Virus record (IMG/VR): IMGVR_UViG_3300038558_000015
Location: 1-47,883 of that record
From: a virus
Length of the DNA: 47,883 bases
Strand: one strand, 5' to 3'
Part shown: positions 41,183-47,848 of the stretch, piece after piece
Position numbering within the stretch: the stretch's first letter is position 1
How the letters are laid out: the number at the start of each line of letters is the position of its first letter
Translations under genes and position numbers: made by a program
Notes under the pieces: model-generated
Told to the model about the DNA's origin: nothing
The model's database searches: none
The model's input: the letters and a program-made list of their open reading frames with translations, nothing else

Positions 41183-41259
41183 GAGCTAGTAGCCCAACGG
41201 CAGAGGCAGCGGTGTTAAGCTCCGTTCAGTGATGGGTTCGAATCCCTCCTAGCTCACCA
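41183..41259 (+). tRNA. tRNA, probably Leu (UAA); isotype uncertain
   Basis: The acceptor stem GAGCTAG pairs perfectly with CTAGCTC, then A and an encoded CCA. The anticodon hairpin GCGGT-GTTAAGC-TCCGT gives UAA by position, but has a T-T mismatch next to the loop. Reading the loop differently would give GUU. The T stem has only three good pairs around TTCGAAT. The variable region is short for a leucine tRNA. Confidence 0.65.
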
Positions 41260-41263
41260 TAAT

Positions 41264-41349
41264 CGACGGGTGGATGAGTGGATGAAATCGCCAGACTGTA
41301 AATCTGGCCCTTAAAAAGCACGCTGGTTCGAATCCAGCCCCGTCGACCA
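41264..41349 (+). tRNA. tRNA-Tyr (GUA)
   Basis: The acceptor stem CGACGGG pairs with CCCGTCG, then A and an encoded CCA. The anticodon arm CCAGA-CTGTAAA-TCTGG gives GUA. A long variable arm of about 15 bases, as expected for bacterial tyrosine tRNA, precedes the T arm GCTGG-TTCGAAT-CCAGC. Confidence 0.93.
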
Positions 41350-41350
41350 T

Positions 41351-41422
41351 AGACCCGTAGCTTAACGGTAGAGCGCGCGCCTTATAAGCGTTAGATGCAG
41401 GGTTCGATTCCCGCCGGGTCTA
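41351..41422 (+). tRNA. tRNA-Ile (UAU), CCA not encoded
   Basis: The acceptor stem AGACCCG pairs with CGGGTCT, with discriminator A followed by CTTG. The loop CTTATAA gives UAU, which reads the rare isoleucine codon AUA. The T stem has three good pairs. It starts one base after the CCA of tRNA-Tyr. A TTG that extends the RNR frame lies two bases after its end. Confidence 0.82.
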
Positions 41423-41459
41423 CTTGCGTTACCCTAGAAATCAGAGATATTCTGGTCGA

Positions 41460-42485
41460 ATGACTCCCGGCCTTTTGATCCCATCTAAAACGTATAAGCC
41501 CTTTAGATATCCTTGGGCATTTGAATTCTGGCAACGCCAACAGCAAATTCACTGGCTCCCTGAAGAAGTTCCGCTTGGGGATGACGTTAATGATTGGAAC
41601 AATAATATAACACAAGAGGAGAAGAACTTACTTACTCAGATATTTCGTTTCTTTACACAATCTGACGTTGAAGTCAACGATAACTATATGGAACGATATT
41701 CCCGTGTGTTCGTGCCAACAGAGATTAAGATGATGCTCGCGTCATTCTCAAACATGGAGACCGTTCATATAGCAGCCTATGCTCATCTCTTAGAAACAAT
41801 CGGCATGCCAGAAGCTGAATTCGCAGCCTTCCTCGATTATGAAGAGATGCGAGCCAAACATGAATACATGAACACTTTCACGATAAAAAACCGCACAGAG
41901 ATCGTGAAAACTGTCGCTATGTTTGGAGCCTTTACAGAAGGATTGCAACTCTTTGCCAGCTTTGCCATGCTTCTAAACTTCCCTCGGTTAAACAAGATGA
42001 AAGGAATGGGCCAGATCGTAACTTGGAGTGTCAGAGATGAAAGCCTTCATTGCGAAGGCATGATCAAACTTTATCACACATTCGTGCGTGAGATTGGCGG
42101 CATCGACGACAAGACCAAAGATGAGATTGTTCAAATGTGTCTCAAGGTGGTCGAGATGGAAGATCGCTTCATTGACCTAGCATTCAGGTTGGGCGCGGTC
42201 CAAGGTATGACCCCGCTTGATATTAAGAACTACATCCGTTATATTGCTGACTGGCGCTTGCGCCAGCTCGAATTGCCGCCGATCTTTGGAATCAAAGAGC
42301 ATCCCCTGCCCTGGCTCGCGTTGATGCTCAACGGCGTGGAGCATGCCAACTTCTTTGAAGCGCGTGCTACCGAATATTCCAAGGGGGCGACAAAAGGCGA
42401 ATGGCACGGCGAGAATGGCGTGTGGGCCAACTTCGATAGTTTCATGAAGAAAAGGACAGATTTCAGTGTATCGAGTGCAGCCTGA
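41460..42485 (+). CDS. nrdB: Class I ribonucleotide reductase beta subunit
   Basis: From ATG 41460 the product has 341 residues; a TTG at 41424 would add 12. The core motifs are LIPSKTYKPFRYPWAFEFW, LLTQIFRFFTQSDVEVNDNY, SFSNMETVHIAAYAHLLETI (Glu and His iron ligands plus the expected radical Tyr) and SVRDESLHCEG (Glu and His). This is the short R2 type that makes the radical for the alpha subunit, supplying dNTPs. No alpha gene lies in the window, so it lies outside or comes from the host. It is followed by an overlapping Fic gene. Confidence 0.93.
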   Translation: MTPGLLIPSKTYKPFRYPWAFEFWQRQQQIHWLPEEVPLGDDVNDWNNNITQEEKNLLTQIFRFFTQSDVEVNDNYMERYSRVFVPTEIKMMLASFSNMETVHIAAYAHLLETIGMPEAEFAAFLDYEEMRAKHEYMNTFTIKNRTEIVKTVAMFGAFTEGLQLFASFAMLLNFPRLNKMKGMGQIVTWSVRDESLHCEGMIKLYHTFVREIGGIDDKTKDEIVQMCLKVVEMEDRFIDLAFRLGAVQGMTPLDIKNYIRYIADWRLRQLELPPIFGIKEHPLPWLALMLNGVEHANFFEARATEYSKGATKGEWHGENGVWANFDSFMKKRTDFSVSSAA

Positions 42486-42969
42486 CAAGAAGGTCTGGAC
42501 GCCTGAATATTTCAGCGCCGAAGACTTTGTTCGTGAATCTAACGCGATTGAAAATATCTATCGTGATCCAACTCCAGAGGAAATAGCAGAGCATGAGCGC
42601 TTCCAGCGCTTAGAGAAAGTTACCTTATCGGACATGGAGCAATTCGTTTCTATCTACGCTCCAAATAATGTCCTGCGTCGACAGAGGGGATGGGACGTTC
42701 GAATCGGGGGCTACATAGCCCCGAGAGGCGGCCCCGAGATCGAGACGCGTCTTCAATCTATCCTGGATAGGTGCGTTAGTCGCAATCCATATGCCTACGA
42801 TAATGCATGGACAATCCACGTGGATTATGAAAAACTCCATCCCTTCACGGATGGCAATGGTCGCTCCGGGCGAGCCCTCTGGCTATGGACAATGAATAAT
42901 ATGGCTCCGCTTGGGTTCCTACGTCATTTCTATTATCAAACTCTCAGCAAGCAAAGTTCGATCGGATGA
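42466..42969 (+). CDS. Fic-family enzyme with built-in inhibitory helix
   Basis: 167 residues from GTG 42466, with AAGGA upstream, overlapping the RNR gene by 20 bases. The Fic core motif HPFTDGNGRSGR is complete at 125-136, including catalytic His125 and the phosphate-binding loop. SNAIEN at 25-30 fits the (S/T)xxxE(G/N) inhibitory helix of autoinhibited Fic proteins, with Glu29 the likely ATP-blocking residue. The usual activity is AMP transfer to Thr, Ser or Tyr of a protein. The host target is unknown. No separate antitoxin gene is seen. Confidence 0.87.
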   Translation: MYRVQPDKKVWTPEYFSAEDFVRESNAIENIYRDPTPEEIAEHERFQRLEKVTLSDMEQFVSIYAPNNVLRRQRGWDVRIGGYIAPRGGPEIETRLQSILDRCVSRNPYAYDNAWTIHVDYEKLHPFTDGNGRSGRALWLWTMNNMAPLGFLRHFYYQTLSKQSSIG

Positions 42970-43520
42970 ACAAAACACCAGTCGTTTATGATAAAGTCTC
43001 CATGTCTGACAGGATTGAAGACTTTATGGACAGTTTGCCGCTACCGCGCTTTGTCCGTTATCCTTTAACGGTAGCAAAGGATGTAAAATGGTGGCTCCTT
43101 CATAGATTCCATCCAAAACATAGATATCATGTCCTTAATACCGGGCTTAAGCCAAACTATTATGACATAGATACGATCATGCTTCATGGATGCATGAAGC
43201 TCCTTGACCGCTATATTGAAATAGAACGTAACGGAGAGGATAGGTTTGCAGCCTATGTTGTGGGTCTAGAGGAAGACCTGAAAAACCAAGAACTTTCCGA
43301 ATATGAAAAACCCCTAGCGGAACAAGTGGAAAATGAAAGAATCGCCCTCGACATTTATCGTTGGTGGCATGATCGCGAGGCAGCCTGGAACAAGAATGAC
43401 GAAGATTACGAAAAAAACCACGATATCAAGGCCCACCTTGAAAGAGAAAGAGAACTCTGGAACGAAGACGAAAAAAGGCTCACACAACTCGTTAAGATCA
43501 GAACTTCTCTGTGGACCTAG
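42966..43520 (+). CDS. Hypothetical phage protein
   Basis: 184 residues, starting with an ATGA overlap with the Fic gene. SLPLPRFVRYPLTVAKDVKW and WWLLHRFHPKHRYHVLNTGL lead to a helical Asp/Glu/Trp-rich second half (RWWHDREAAWNKNDEDYE). I recall similar phage proteins of unknown function with a metal-ligand-like DYE/H spacing. No activity can be assigned. Confidence 0.7.
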   Translation: MNKTPVVYDKVSMSDRIEDFMDSLPLPRFVRYPLTVAKDVKWWLLHRFHPKHRYHVLNTGLKPNYYDIDTIMLHGCMKLLDRYIEIERNGEDRFAAYVVGLEEDLKNQELSEYEKPLAEQVENERIALDIYRWWHDREAAWNKNDEDYEKNHDIKAHLERERELWNEDEKRLTQLVKIRTSLWT

Positions 43521-43689
43521 ATATCCAATATTTCTAGCTCCAGATGATCCTAGAATCAACCATCCTGGGATAGGGCCGTCTATGATTCAGACCGCGAAAA
43601 AAACATCTCAGGCTGGAGAGGAACCTAAACCCGGAAAGGCATGGTCGTTCCGTAGCGAACAACACGGATACAAGAAGAGAGCAAAATGA
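43333..43689 (+). CDS. Hypothetical basic protein, start uncertain
   Basis: The last part (GPRYPIFLAPDDPRINHPGI, then SQAGEEPKPGKAWSFRSEQH) fills the 166-base gap after the previous gene. It ends in an ATGA overlap with the SLOG gene, so translation of the end is likely. The first 60 residues overlap the previous gene in another frame and look like an antisense-type artefact. A start at Met 43582 would give 35 residues. Confidence 0.4.
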   Translation: MKESPSTFIVGGMIARQPGTRMTKITKKTTISRPTLKEKENSGTKTKKGSHNSLRSELLCGPRYPIFLAPDDPRINHPGIGPSMIQTAKKTSQAGEEPKPGKAWSFRSEQHGYKKRAK

Positions 43690-44063
43690 TTCCAGTACTA
43701 GTCTGTGGCGGGAGGCGATACGATAATCGGAATCTCGTATTCAAAACCCTCTACAAGGTACATGAGGATCATGGAATTTTCTATCTTATCAATGGATGGG
43801 CTAGGGGAGCAGACGAGCTAGCACGGGATTTTTGTTGGCAGGCAAAGATTCCGTGCTGGAACTTTCCGGCTGATTGGGACAAAGAGGGGCTTAAAGCTGG
43901 TTTTCTAAGAAACATTAAGATGTTGAATTTAGGAAAACCTAAGTTAATAATAGCATTTCCAGGTGGACCCGGCACAGCTGACATGATACGACGTGGCAAG
44001 CAAGCTGGGGTAACAGTACAGGAAATCAATGACCCAACAGCCATACAAAATAATTTTTCTTGA
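43686..44063 (+). CDS. SLOG-superfamily protein (DUF2493/YspA type)
   Basis: 125 residues. VLVCGGRRYDN at the start, INGWARGADELARDF in the middle and AFPGGPGTADMIRRG near the end are the nucleotide-binding glycine motifs of the SLOG Rossmann-like family. Relatives bind or cleave nucleotide-derived signals such as ADP-ribose or N-glycosides. Phages often carry a DUF2493 member; its role is not established. It overlaps the next gene by 35 bases. Confidence 0.85.
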   Translation: MIPVLVCGGRRYDNRNLVFKTLYKVHEDHGIFYLINGWARGADELARDFCWQAKIPCWNFPADWDKEGLKAGFLRNIKMLNLGKPKLIIAFPGGPGTADMIRRGKQAGVTVQEINDPTAIQNNFS

Positions 44064-44523
44064 CGTTGACGGCGTTCTCAACCGGACCAGCGGTCCTAGT
44101 TTCCTGACAGTTCCTGGCCTCATGATGGCTCCGCCATTCATTGTCGAGCGGAACATTGTTGAGTACTTCGTAGAGACAATTAGTAAATATCCAGACATTC
44201 GTGTTGTCGTGTCATCAACGTGGCGATTTCATTGTGACAGTCCAGAAATGTTTAGCGATGCTACAGGCGTCCCTCATAGACTCCTGCATCCTGACTGGCG
44301 TCTCCAGACCCTAGGAGGAGAGGATCGTCCAGAAGATGTAAAGCAGTGGCTTACACTTCATCCCGAAATCACTGAATACGTGATAATTGACGATACTAAA
44401 TACGCCTTCACACTCGTACTTCAAAGGGAGCCTATTTTTGTGAGAACGAGAGAGGATCGGGGTTTAACTCAACAAAATCTACATCAGGCCCTTACAATCC
44501 TGGGCCTAGACCCACGGAAGTAG
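44029..44523 (+). CDS. HAD phosphatase-like protein (RNA-repair-associated type)
   Basis: 164 residues. FLDVDGVLNRT gives the HAD nucleophile Asp12 and Asp14. VVVSSTWRFH supplies motif II and YVIIDDTKYAF the acidic motif IV. The SSTWR form is what I recall from the HAD domain found in Swiss-Army-Knife RNA repair proteins and in stand-alone phage copies. It probably removes a phosphate, possibly from RNA ends. Located just downstream of the tRNA cluster operon. The RNA role is inferred from family naming only. Confidence 0.82.
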   Translation: MTQQPYKIIFLDVDGVLNRTSGPSFLTVPGLMMAPPFIVERNIVEYFVETISKYPDIRVVVSSTWRFHCDSPEMFSDATGVPHRLLHPDWRLQTLGGEDRPEDVKQWLTLHPEITEYVIIDDTKYAFTLVLQREPIFVRTREDRGLTQQNLHQALTILGLDPRK

Positions 44524-44860
44524 AAGAGCAGCAATACTGTCCCTTGTATTCCTCTGGCAGACCCACCTCTTGCCGGCTCCTTACGCCATACAGAAGCCAT
44601 TGCTCATAGCGGTAGCCGAAACACCAAAGAGCATGAGAGTACGACGAACGGCCATGGGGATTGCGACTGACCGACCTTCTCAGACGAGCTGCTATTCTTC
44701 CACGTTGAAACGCCTCCTTATCGCCCAGCCTTCCAAAGGCTGGAGTTCTTTTCTTTTTGTCATTTTCCTGTTTCTGGCGGCGCTCCTGCGCCGCTACCCG
44801 GATAGCCTCCAGTTCTGTATCCGCGCATTGATCCTCCTCACCCAACAGTACTGCTCCCAA
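44492..44860 (-). CDS. RMF-like small protein
   Basis: Up to 122 residues from TTG 44860; TTG 44845 has a better ribosome site (GGGAG). After a Glu/Gln-rich helix comes EAFQRGRIAARLRRSVSRNP followed by ALWCFGYRYEQW. The GRxAA, NP and W-x-x-GY spacing recalls ribosome modulation factor and related phage proteins. The C-terminus overlaps the HAD gene on the other strand by 32 bases. The assignment is tentative. Confidence 0.55.
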   Translation of the reverse strand: MGAVLLGEEDQCADTELEAIRVAAQERRQKQENDKKKRTPAFGRLGDKEAFQRGRIAARLRRSVSRNPHGRSSYSHALWCFGYRYEQWLLYGVRSRQEVGLPEEYKGQYCCSSTSVGLGPGL

Positions 44861-44922
44861 GTGAGATCATCCCTATAGTTTCTCATGATCCGACCGCATG
44901 AGCAACGATAAACTCTGATCAT
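44794..44922 (-). CDS. Very small CxC protein
   Basis: 42 residues from ATG 44922 with AGGA eight bases upstream. It opens IRVYRCSCGRIMRNYRDDLT. It fills the gap between its neighbours, overlapping the RMF-like gene. The longer frame to 45120 overlaps the next gene and reads poorly. No function can be given. Confidence 0.5.
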   Translation of the reverse strand: MIRVYRCSCGRIMRNYRDDLTWEQYCWVRRINARIQNWRLSG

Positions 44923-44932
44923 CCATCGCTTC

Positions 44933-45181
44933 CTACCAGTCGGGCCAGTCACTTCCTTGCGGCTTGGTCTGCACAAATGATCGACTGGCAAGCCATTCGA
45001 GAGGATCGTTGTTTCGCTGGAGCCAAGCAACCTTGCTATCAGCTCCAGATCGCCAGGAAGGAAAGAAATCGTCAGGAACGTGCTCGATACAGTACCATCG
45101 CTGTAAACCATTCTGGACAACTCCTAGGCCACCGAACTCGCCACAGTGACAATAATGACCCTTAATCATCTCCTTGGTCAT
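44933..45181 (-). CDS. Small Cys/His hypothetical protein
   Basis: 82 residues if started at Met 45181 (TKEMIKGHYCHCGEFGG follows); the frame is open to 45262. CHCG and a later RWYCIEHVPDDFFP form a likely zinc site, a pattern I recall in small phage proteins. It overlaps the winged-helix gene by 20 bases. Function unknown. Confidence 0.62.
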   Translation of the reverse strand: MTKEMIKGHYCHCGEFGGLGVVQNGLQRWYCIEHVPDDFFPSWRSGADSKVAWLQRNNDPLEWLASRSFVQTKPQGSDWPDW

Positions 45182-45512
45182 CAGCTGGACGGATGAATCC
45201 AAGCCTGACGGCCTCCGCGTAGTAGCCATTGGTATTCCTATGATAGGCCAACTCGCCTGCATCTGTCAGGCGAAAGCCGCCCTCTCTCTTTATCTTGCCT
45301 CCTGGCGGGCCTCCAGAGGATCGGGGCGGACGATGAATAAAACCCTTATCGGCCAATTCTTGCATCGTGCGACTAATAATCTGTCTGCGAATGCCAATCA
45401 GCTTCTCAAGATCAAACGTAGTCGGAATGCGGTTATATTTAAGAAAATAATAAATGACAGCTGTAATAAGCCTTATTTCACTGCCATTTAGTTCAGATTT
45501 TTCTGTTCCCAT
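45162..45512 (-). CDS. Winged-helix DNA-binding protein
   Basis: 116 residues. The segment NRIPTTFDLEKLIGIRRQII followed by RTMQELADKGFIHRPP is a clear winged helix-turn-helix, with the wing and a final strand FRLTDAGELAYH. The layout is MarR/PadR-like. It may regulate the small minus-strand operon or the early genes. It overlaps both neighbours. No sensor domain is present. Confidence 0.72.
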   Translation of the reverse strand: MGTEKSELNGSEIRLITAVIYYFLKYNRIPTTFDLEKLIGIRRQIISRTMQELADKGFIHRPPRSSGGPPGGKIKREGGFRLTDAGELAYHRNTNGYYAEAVRLGFIRPADDQGDD

Positions 45513-45736
45513 TTCTTAAATTGATCAATTGTAAATGCCTCAAAATCCTTCTTAATTTCAGGCCACATTACTCTCGCCTGTTCCTCAGACAGAAATCCAT
45601 GCGCCGAATGAAATAGTATCAAGTGTCCTAAGGCATAAGCAGTTCCATGGATAGCATCTTCCGGGTTCTCATTTTGGAGAGCCTGGATCATGTTCATGGC
45701 GATCAAATTGGATTTGAAACTTGGTTTTTCCAGCAT
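45488..45736 (-). CDS. Hypothetical helical protein
   Basis: 82 residues. HGTAYALGHLILFHSAHGFL has several His and is followed by a charged helix (QARVMWPEIKKDFEAF). It overlaps the winged-helix gene by 25 bases. Soluble. No family is recognised. Confidence 0.65.
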   Translation of the reverse strand: MLEKPSFKSNLIAMNMIQALQNENPEDAIHGTAYALGHLILFHSAHGFLSEEQARVMWPEIKKDFEAFTIDQFKKWEQKNLN

Positions 45737-45747
45737 GGCTCCATTGT

Positions 45748-45882
45748 CTAGCGATTGATTGGGGCAGTCAAGATTGTTTCTTTATCACACCTCTCGCTCT
45801 TTGATGCCGAAGCAATCATGCTTGTAATTGCGAGACACATAACGGCAAAGATAGCAACTATTTGCCAGCCTGACAGTTTCAT
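45748..45882 (-). CDS. 44-residue single-helix membrane protein
   Basis: A compact ORF in the gap between two genes: ATG at 45882 with a GAGGGGG ribosome site about eight bases upstream, stop at 45748. The helix WQIVAIFAVMCLAITSMIAS spans residues 6-25 and is followed by a charged tail with one Cys. The spacing on both sides (5 and 11 bases) supports it. Function unknown; a small lysis or superinfection membrane protein is possible. Confidence 0.6.
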   Translation of the reverse strand: MKLSGWQIVAIFAVMCLAITSMIASASKSERCDKETILTAPINR

Positions 45883-45887
45883 AGATT

Positions 45888-46490
45888 CTACCCCCTCGAT
45901 TCTTCGATGACACATTCTCTTGCCCCTGCCGAAATTTGGGCGGCAAAAGCCAGTTCAGATTCCTCACCTTCCTCTTGAATATCCTGATCTTTGGCTTTAG
46001 GTTCACACGAACGGGCTTTAGCTTCAACTCCAAAGTCAATAAGCCTTTCCAGGGCCTCACGAGCGCTCTCTTCCAAGACCCTGATCCTGTCTTGGAGGGT
46101 ATCTACGTAGTTCCCATCGAACGGGACGCGCTTAAGCGCTTCGTTAAGGTCTTCCGTCGCTTTGAGAGCTTCTGTCTCAAAGTTTGCCGCATCTGACAGG
46201 AGCGAAAATGCCTCTGTGTTGTTAGATATTTCTTCTAATACAACACCTATCGCTTCAACAATATCTGCCACAGACAGAATATTATAGAAAAGTGTGCTGA
46301 TCACGAAGACAGCATTGACCTTTGATTGGTCTTTCTCTTCTGTTAAGAATGATTCATTGATTTTATTGTCAAAATTATGCTCATAAGCAATCCCGGTCGT
46401 GTTCATATTGAACTCTACCGCAAGCTTACGTATGAGAGTGGCCGTTTCCTTGGCTTGAAGCGCTATTTTGGCATTGATTTGGGTTTCCAT
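45888..46490 (-). CDS. Hypothetical helical protein
   Basis: 200 residues, acidic and mostly helical. A somewhat hydrophobic middle segment (VNAVFVISTLFYNILSVADI) may be buried rather than membrane spanning. Later heptads (LQDRIRVLEESAREALERLI) suggest a coiled coil. It is divergent from the TerS-like gene with a 29-base gap, so promoters there must lie partly in coding sequence. No family is recognised. Confidence 0.65.
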   Translation of the reverse strand: METQINAKIALQAKETATLIRKLAVEFNMNTTGIAYEHNFDNKINESFLTEEKDQSKVNAVFVISTLFYNILSVADIVEAIGVVLEEISNNTEAFSLLSDAANFETEALKATEDLNEALKRVPFDGNYVDTLQDRIRVLEESAREALERLIDFGVEAKARSCEPKAKDQDIQEEGEESELAFAAQISAGARECVIEESRG

Positions 46491-46519
46491 TTGCCTTACA
46501 TTCCCTTAAAATTGAAGTT

Positions 46520-47158
46520 ATGGACGAACAAAGACCAGAGAGTGAAGTTAGCGACAATATCGTTCGCTTTCAACTACCTCCTAAGCCCGGTTCTACTGGT
46601 AGAGCTGGCCGTAAACATCCTCATCTGGCCGACAGAAGTACGGAAAACGCCCTTAAAAAGGTGCGCCAACGGGCCGAGAAGCTGAATACCGGCTCTAAAC
46701 CCGCAGACGAAAGCGGCACGACGGAGCTTGAGACGCAAGATGAAGATTTTTGCCAGTATATTGTGGCAGGATTTAGCATCGCCGGAGCCTATAGACAAGC
46801 GTATCAACCAGAAGACCCCCACAATCCTAGGATTGCAGTACGCGCCTATGAGAAGGTCCGCAAGAATATAAGCATTATTCAGAGGATTAACTGTCTCTTA
46901 ATAGAGAAACGCAATACTCTGGTCGATGAGGCGGAAAGAATCCGCTTTCTCATCCGTCATAGACTTGAGCATGAAGCCACGACGGCCCATGACGGTGGAA
47001 CCAGACTCAAGGCTTTGGAGCTTCTTGGCAAAATCCCAGAAGTGGCAGCTTTCGAAGAGCGCCGAGTGAACGTCAGTATTGACGAGAACAGTTCGCCAGA
47101 GAAGATCAAGGCTGAGCTGGAGCAGAGACTTAAGAGGCTCGGTATTTCACCGAAGTAA
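46520..47158 (+). CDS. terS: Terminase small subunit-like protein
   Basis: 212 residues. After a basic, Pro-rich N-terminal 70 residues comes CQYIVAGFSIAGAYRQAYQP, a helix-turn-helix-like segment of terminase small subunits, then AVRAYEKVRKNISIIQRIN. The end has TRLKALELLGKIPEVAAFEE and a Lys/Glu-rich tail, an arrangement usual in this family. It would recognise the packaging start and load TerL. The gene is about 8 kb from TerL and on the opposite strand, which is uncommon. Confidence 0.75.
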   Translation: MDEQRPESEVSDNIVRFQLPPKPGSTGRAGRKHPHLADRSTENALKKVRQRAEKLNTGSKPADESGTTELETQDEDFCQYIVAGFSIAGAYRQAYQPEDPHNPRIAVRAYEKVRKNISIIQRINCLLIEKRNTLVDEAERIRFLIRHRLEHEATTAHDGGTRLKALELLGKIPEVAAFEERRVNVSIDENSSPEKIKAELEQRLKRLGISPK

Positions 47159-47377
47159 TCTCATCTTCTTCCGGTATCTGTTCAAGACAGCGCCGACAGT
47201 GTGAGCAGTTATTTCCTTGTAACCGAGGAAATACATAATCTCAGCGATCTTCACACGACCAACAGAATTTCCAGATTTGTACTTTACTGATTTATAAATG
47301 TTAATGATCATATCATTGCGGTCAGGCAATGCCGCCACGGCCGCTTCTCTTACGGAAGAGACGTTCGCAGATCGCAT
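47147..47377 (-). CDS. Small HTH-like protein
   Basis: The Met at 47377 gives 76 residues; the frame opens from 47572, but that part overlaps the next gene and reads poorly. RVKIAEIMYFLGYKEITAHT followed by a basic helix (VLNRYRKKM) looks like a helix-turn-helix. Its end overlaps that of the TerS-like gene by 12 bases, tail to tail. A regulator is possible. Confidence 0.52.
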   Translation of the reverse strand: MRSANVSSVREAAVAALPDRNDMIINIYKSVKYKSGNSVGRVKIAEIMYFLGYKEITAHTVGAVLNRYRKKMRLLR

Positions 47378-47657
47378 CAACGCCCTCTCCCTTCTTTTGA
47401 TTGACGGCAATAGCGATTGCCAAGCACGCCATCCTGTGAACCGACCTTGCCGGATGTTCCCATAAATCGTCAAAGAGTTCCCTCGATATACATTTGTTTG
47501 CAATGGACACCTCTTCCCAAGTAACCTCTTCCTCTTCAAGAATAAACTCCAGTGAGGGACGAATTTCAACATCCTCAGGTCCTGGATGTTGGAAGAGGAA
47601 GAGACTACCTTGGGGGTCTCTCTTAAGGGGTATTAACCGACCCTTTTGTGCGCCCAT
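47322..47657 (-). CDS. Hypothetical protein
   Basis: 111 residues: a basic start, an acidic stretch (LEFILEEEEVTWEEVSIANK), then helical FDDLWEHPARSVHRMACLAI and a basic end. No family is known to me. It overlaps both neighbouring genes, which supports coupled translation. Confidence 0.6.
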   Translation of the reverse strand: MGAQKGRLIPLKRDPQGSLFLFQHPGPEDVEIRPSLEFILEEEEVTWEEVSIANKCISRELFDDLWEHPARSVHRMACLAIAIAVNQKKGEGVDAICERLFRKRSGRGGIA

Positions 47658-47848
47658 TGAACAAGCTCAGCCATGAACTTCTTCTTCATCTTCAGCTTGG
47701 CCGGGTCCAGCTGCTTCAGCAACGACTCGTATGAAGAGACCGTCATCTGGTCCAGTGATCTCGCCAGACTGTCCAGTCGTTCCGAAACGACTGTGGACTC
47801 TTTCTGTGGCAATTCCACGACCTTGTTCTCGTGATTGAGAGGGAACAT
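47633..47848 (-). CDS. Hypothetical coiled-coil protein
   Basis: 71 residues with AAGGAG nine bases before ATG. Heptad-like leucines run through VVSERLDSLARSLDQMTVSS. A basic end (KLKMKKKFMAELVQWAHKRV) suggests a DNA- or membrane-facing helix. A frame at 47667-47876 covers the same stretch but lacks these features. The last 35 bases of the window hold only its leader. Confidence 0.62.
   Translation of the reverse strand: MFPLNHENKVVELPQKESTVVSERLDSLARSLDQMTVSSYESLLKQLDPAKLKMKKKFMAELVQWAHKRVG

Noticed and set aside
45785-46060. Minus-strand ORF of 91 residues
   Set aside because: It lies mostly inside the better 45888-46490 gene in another frame and conflicts with the small membrane ORF at 45748-45882.
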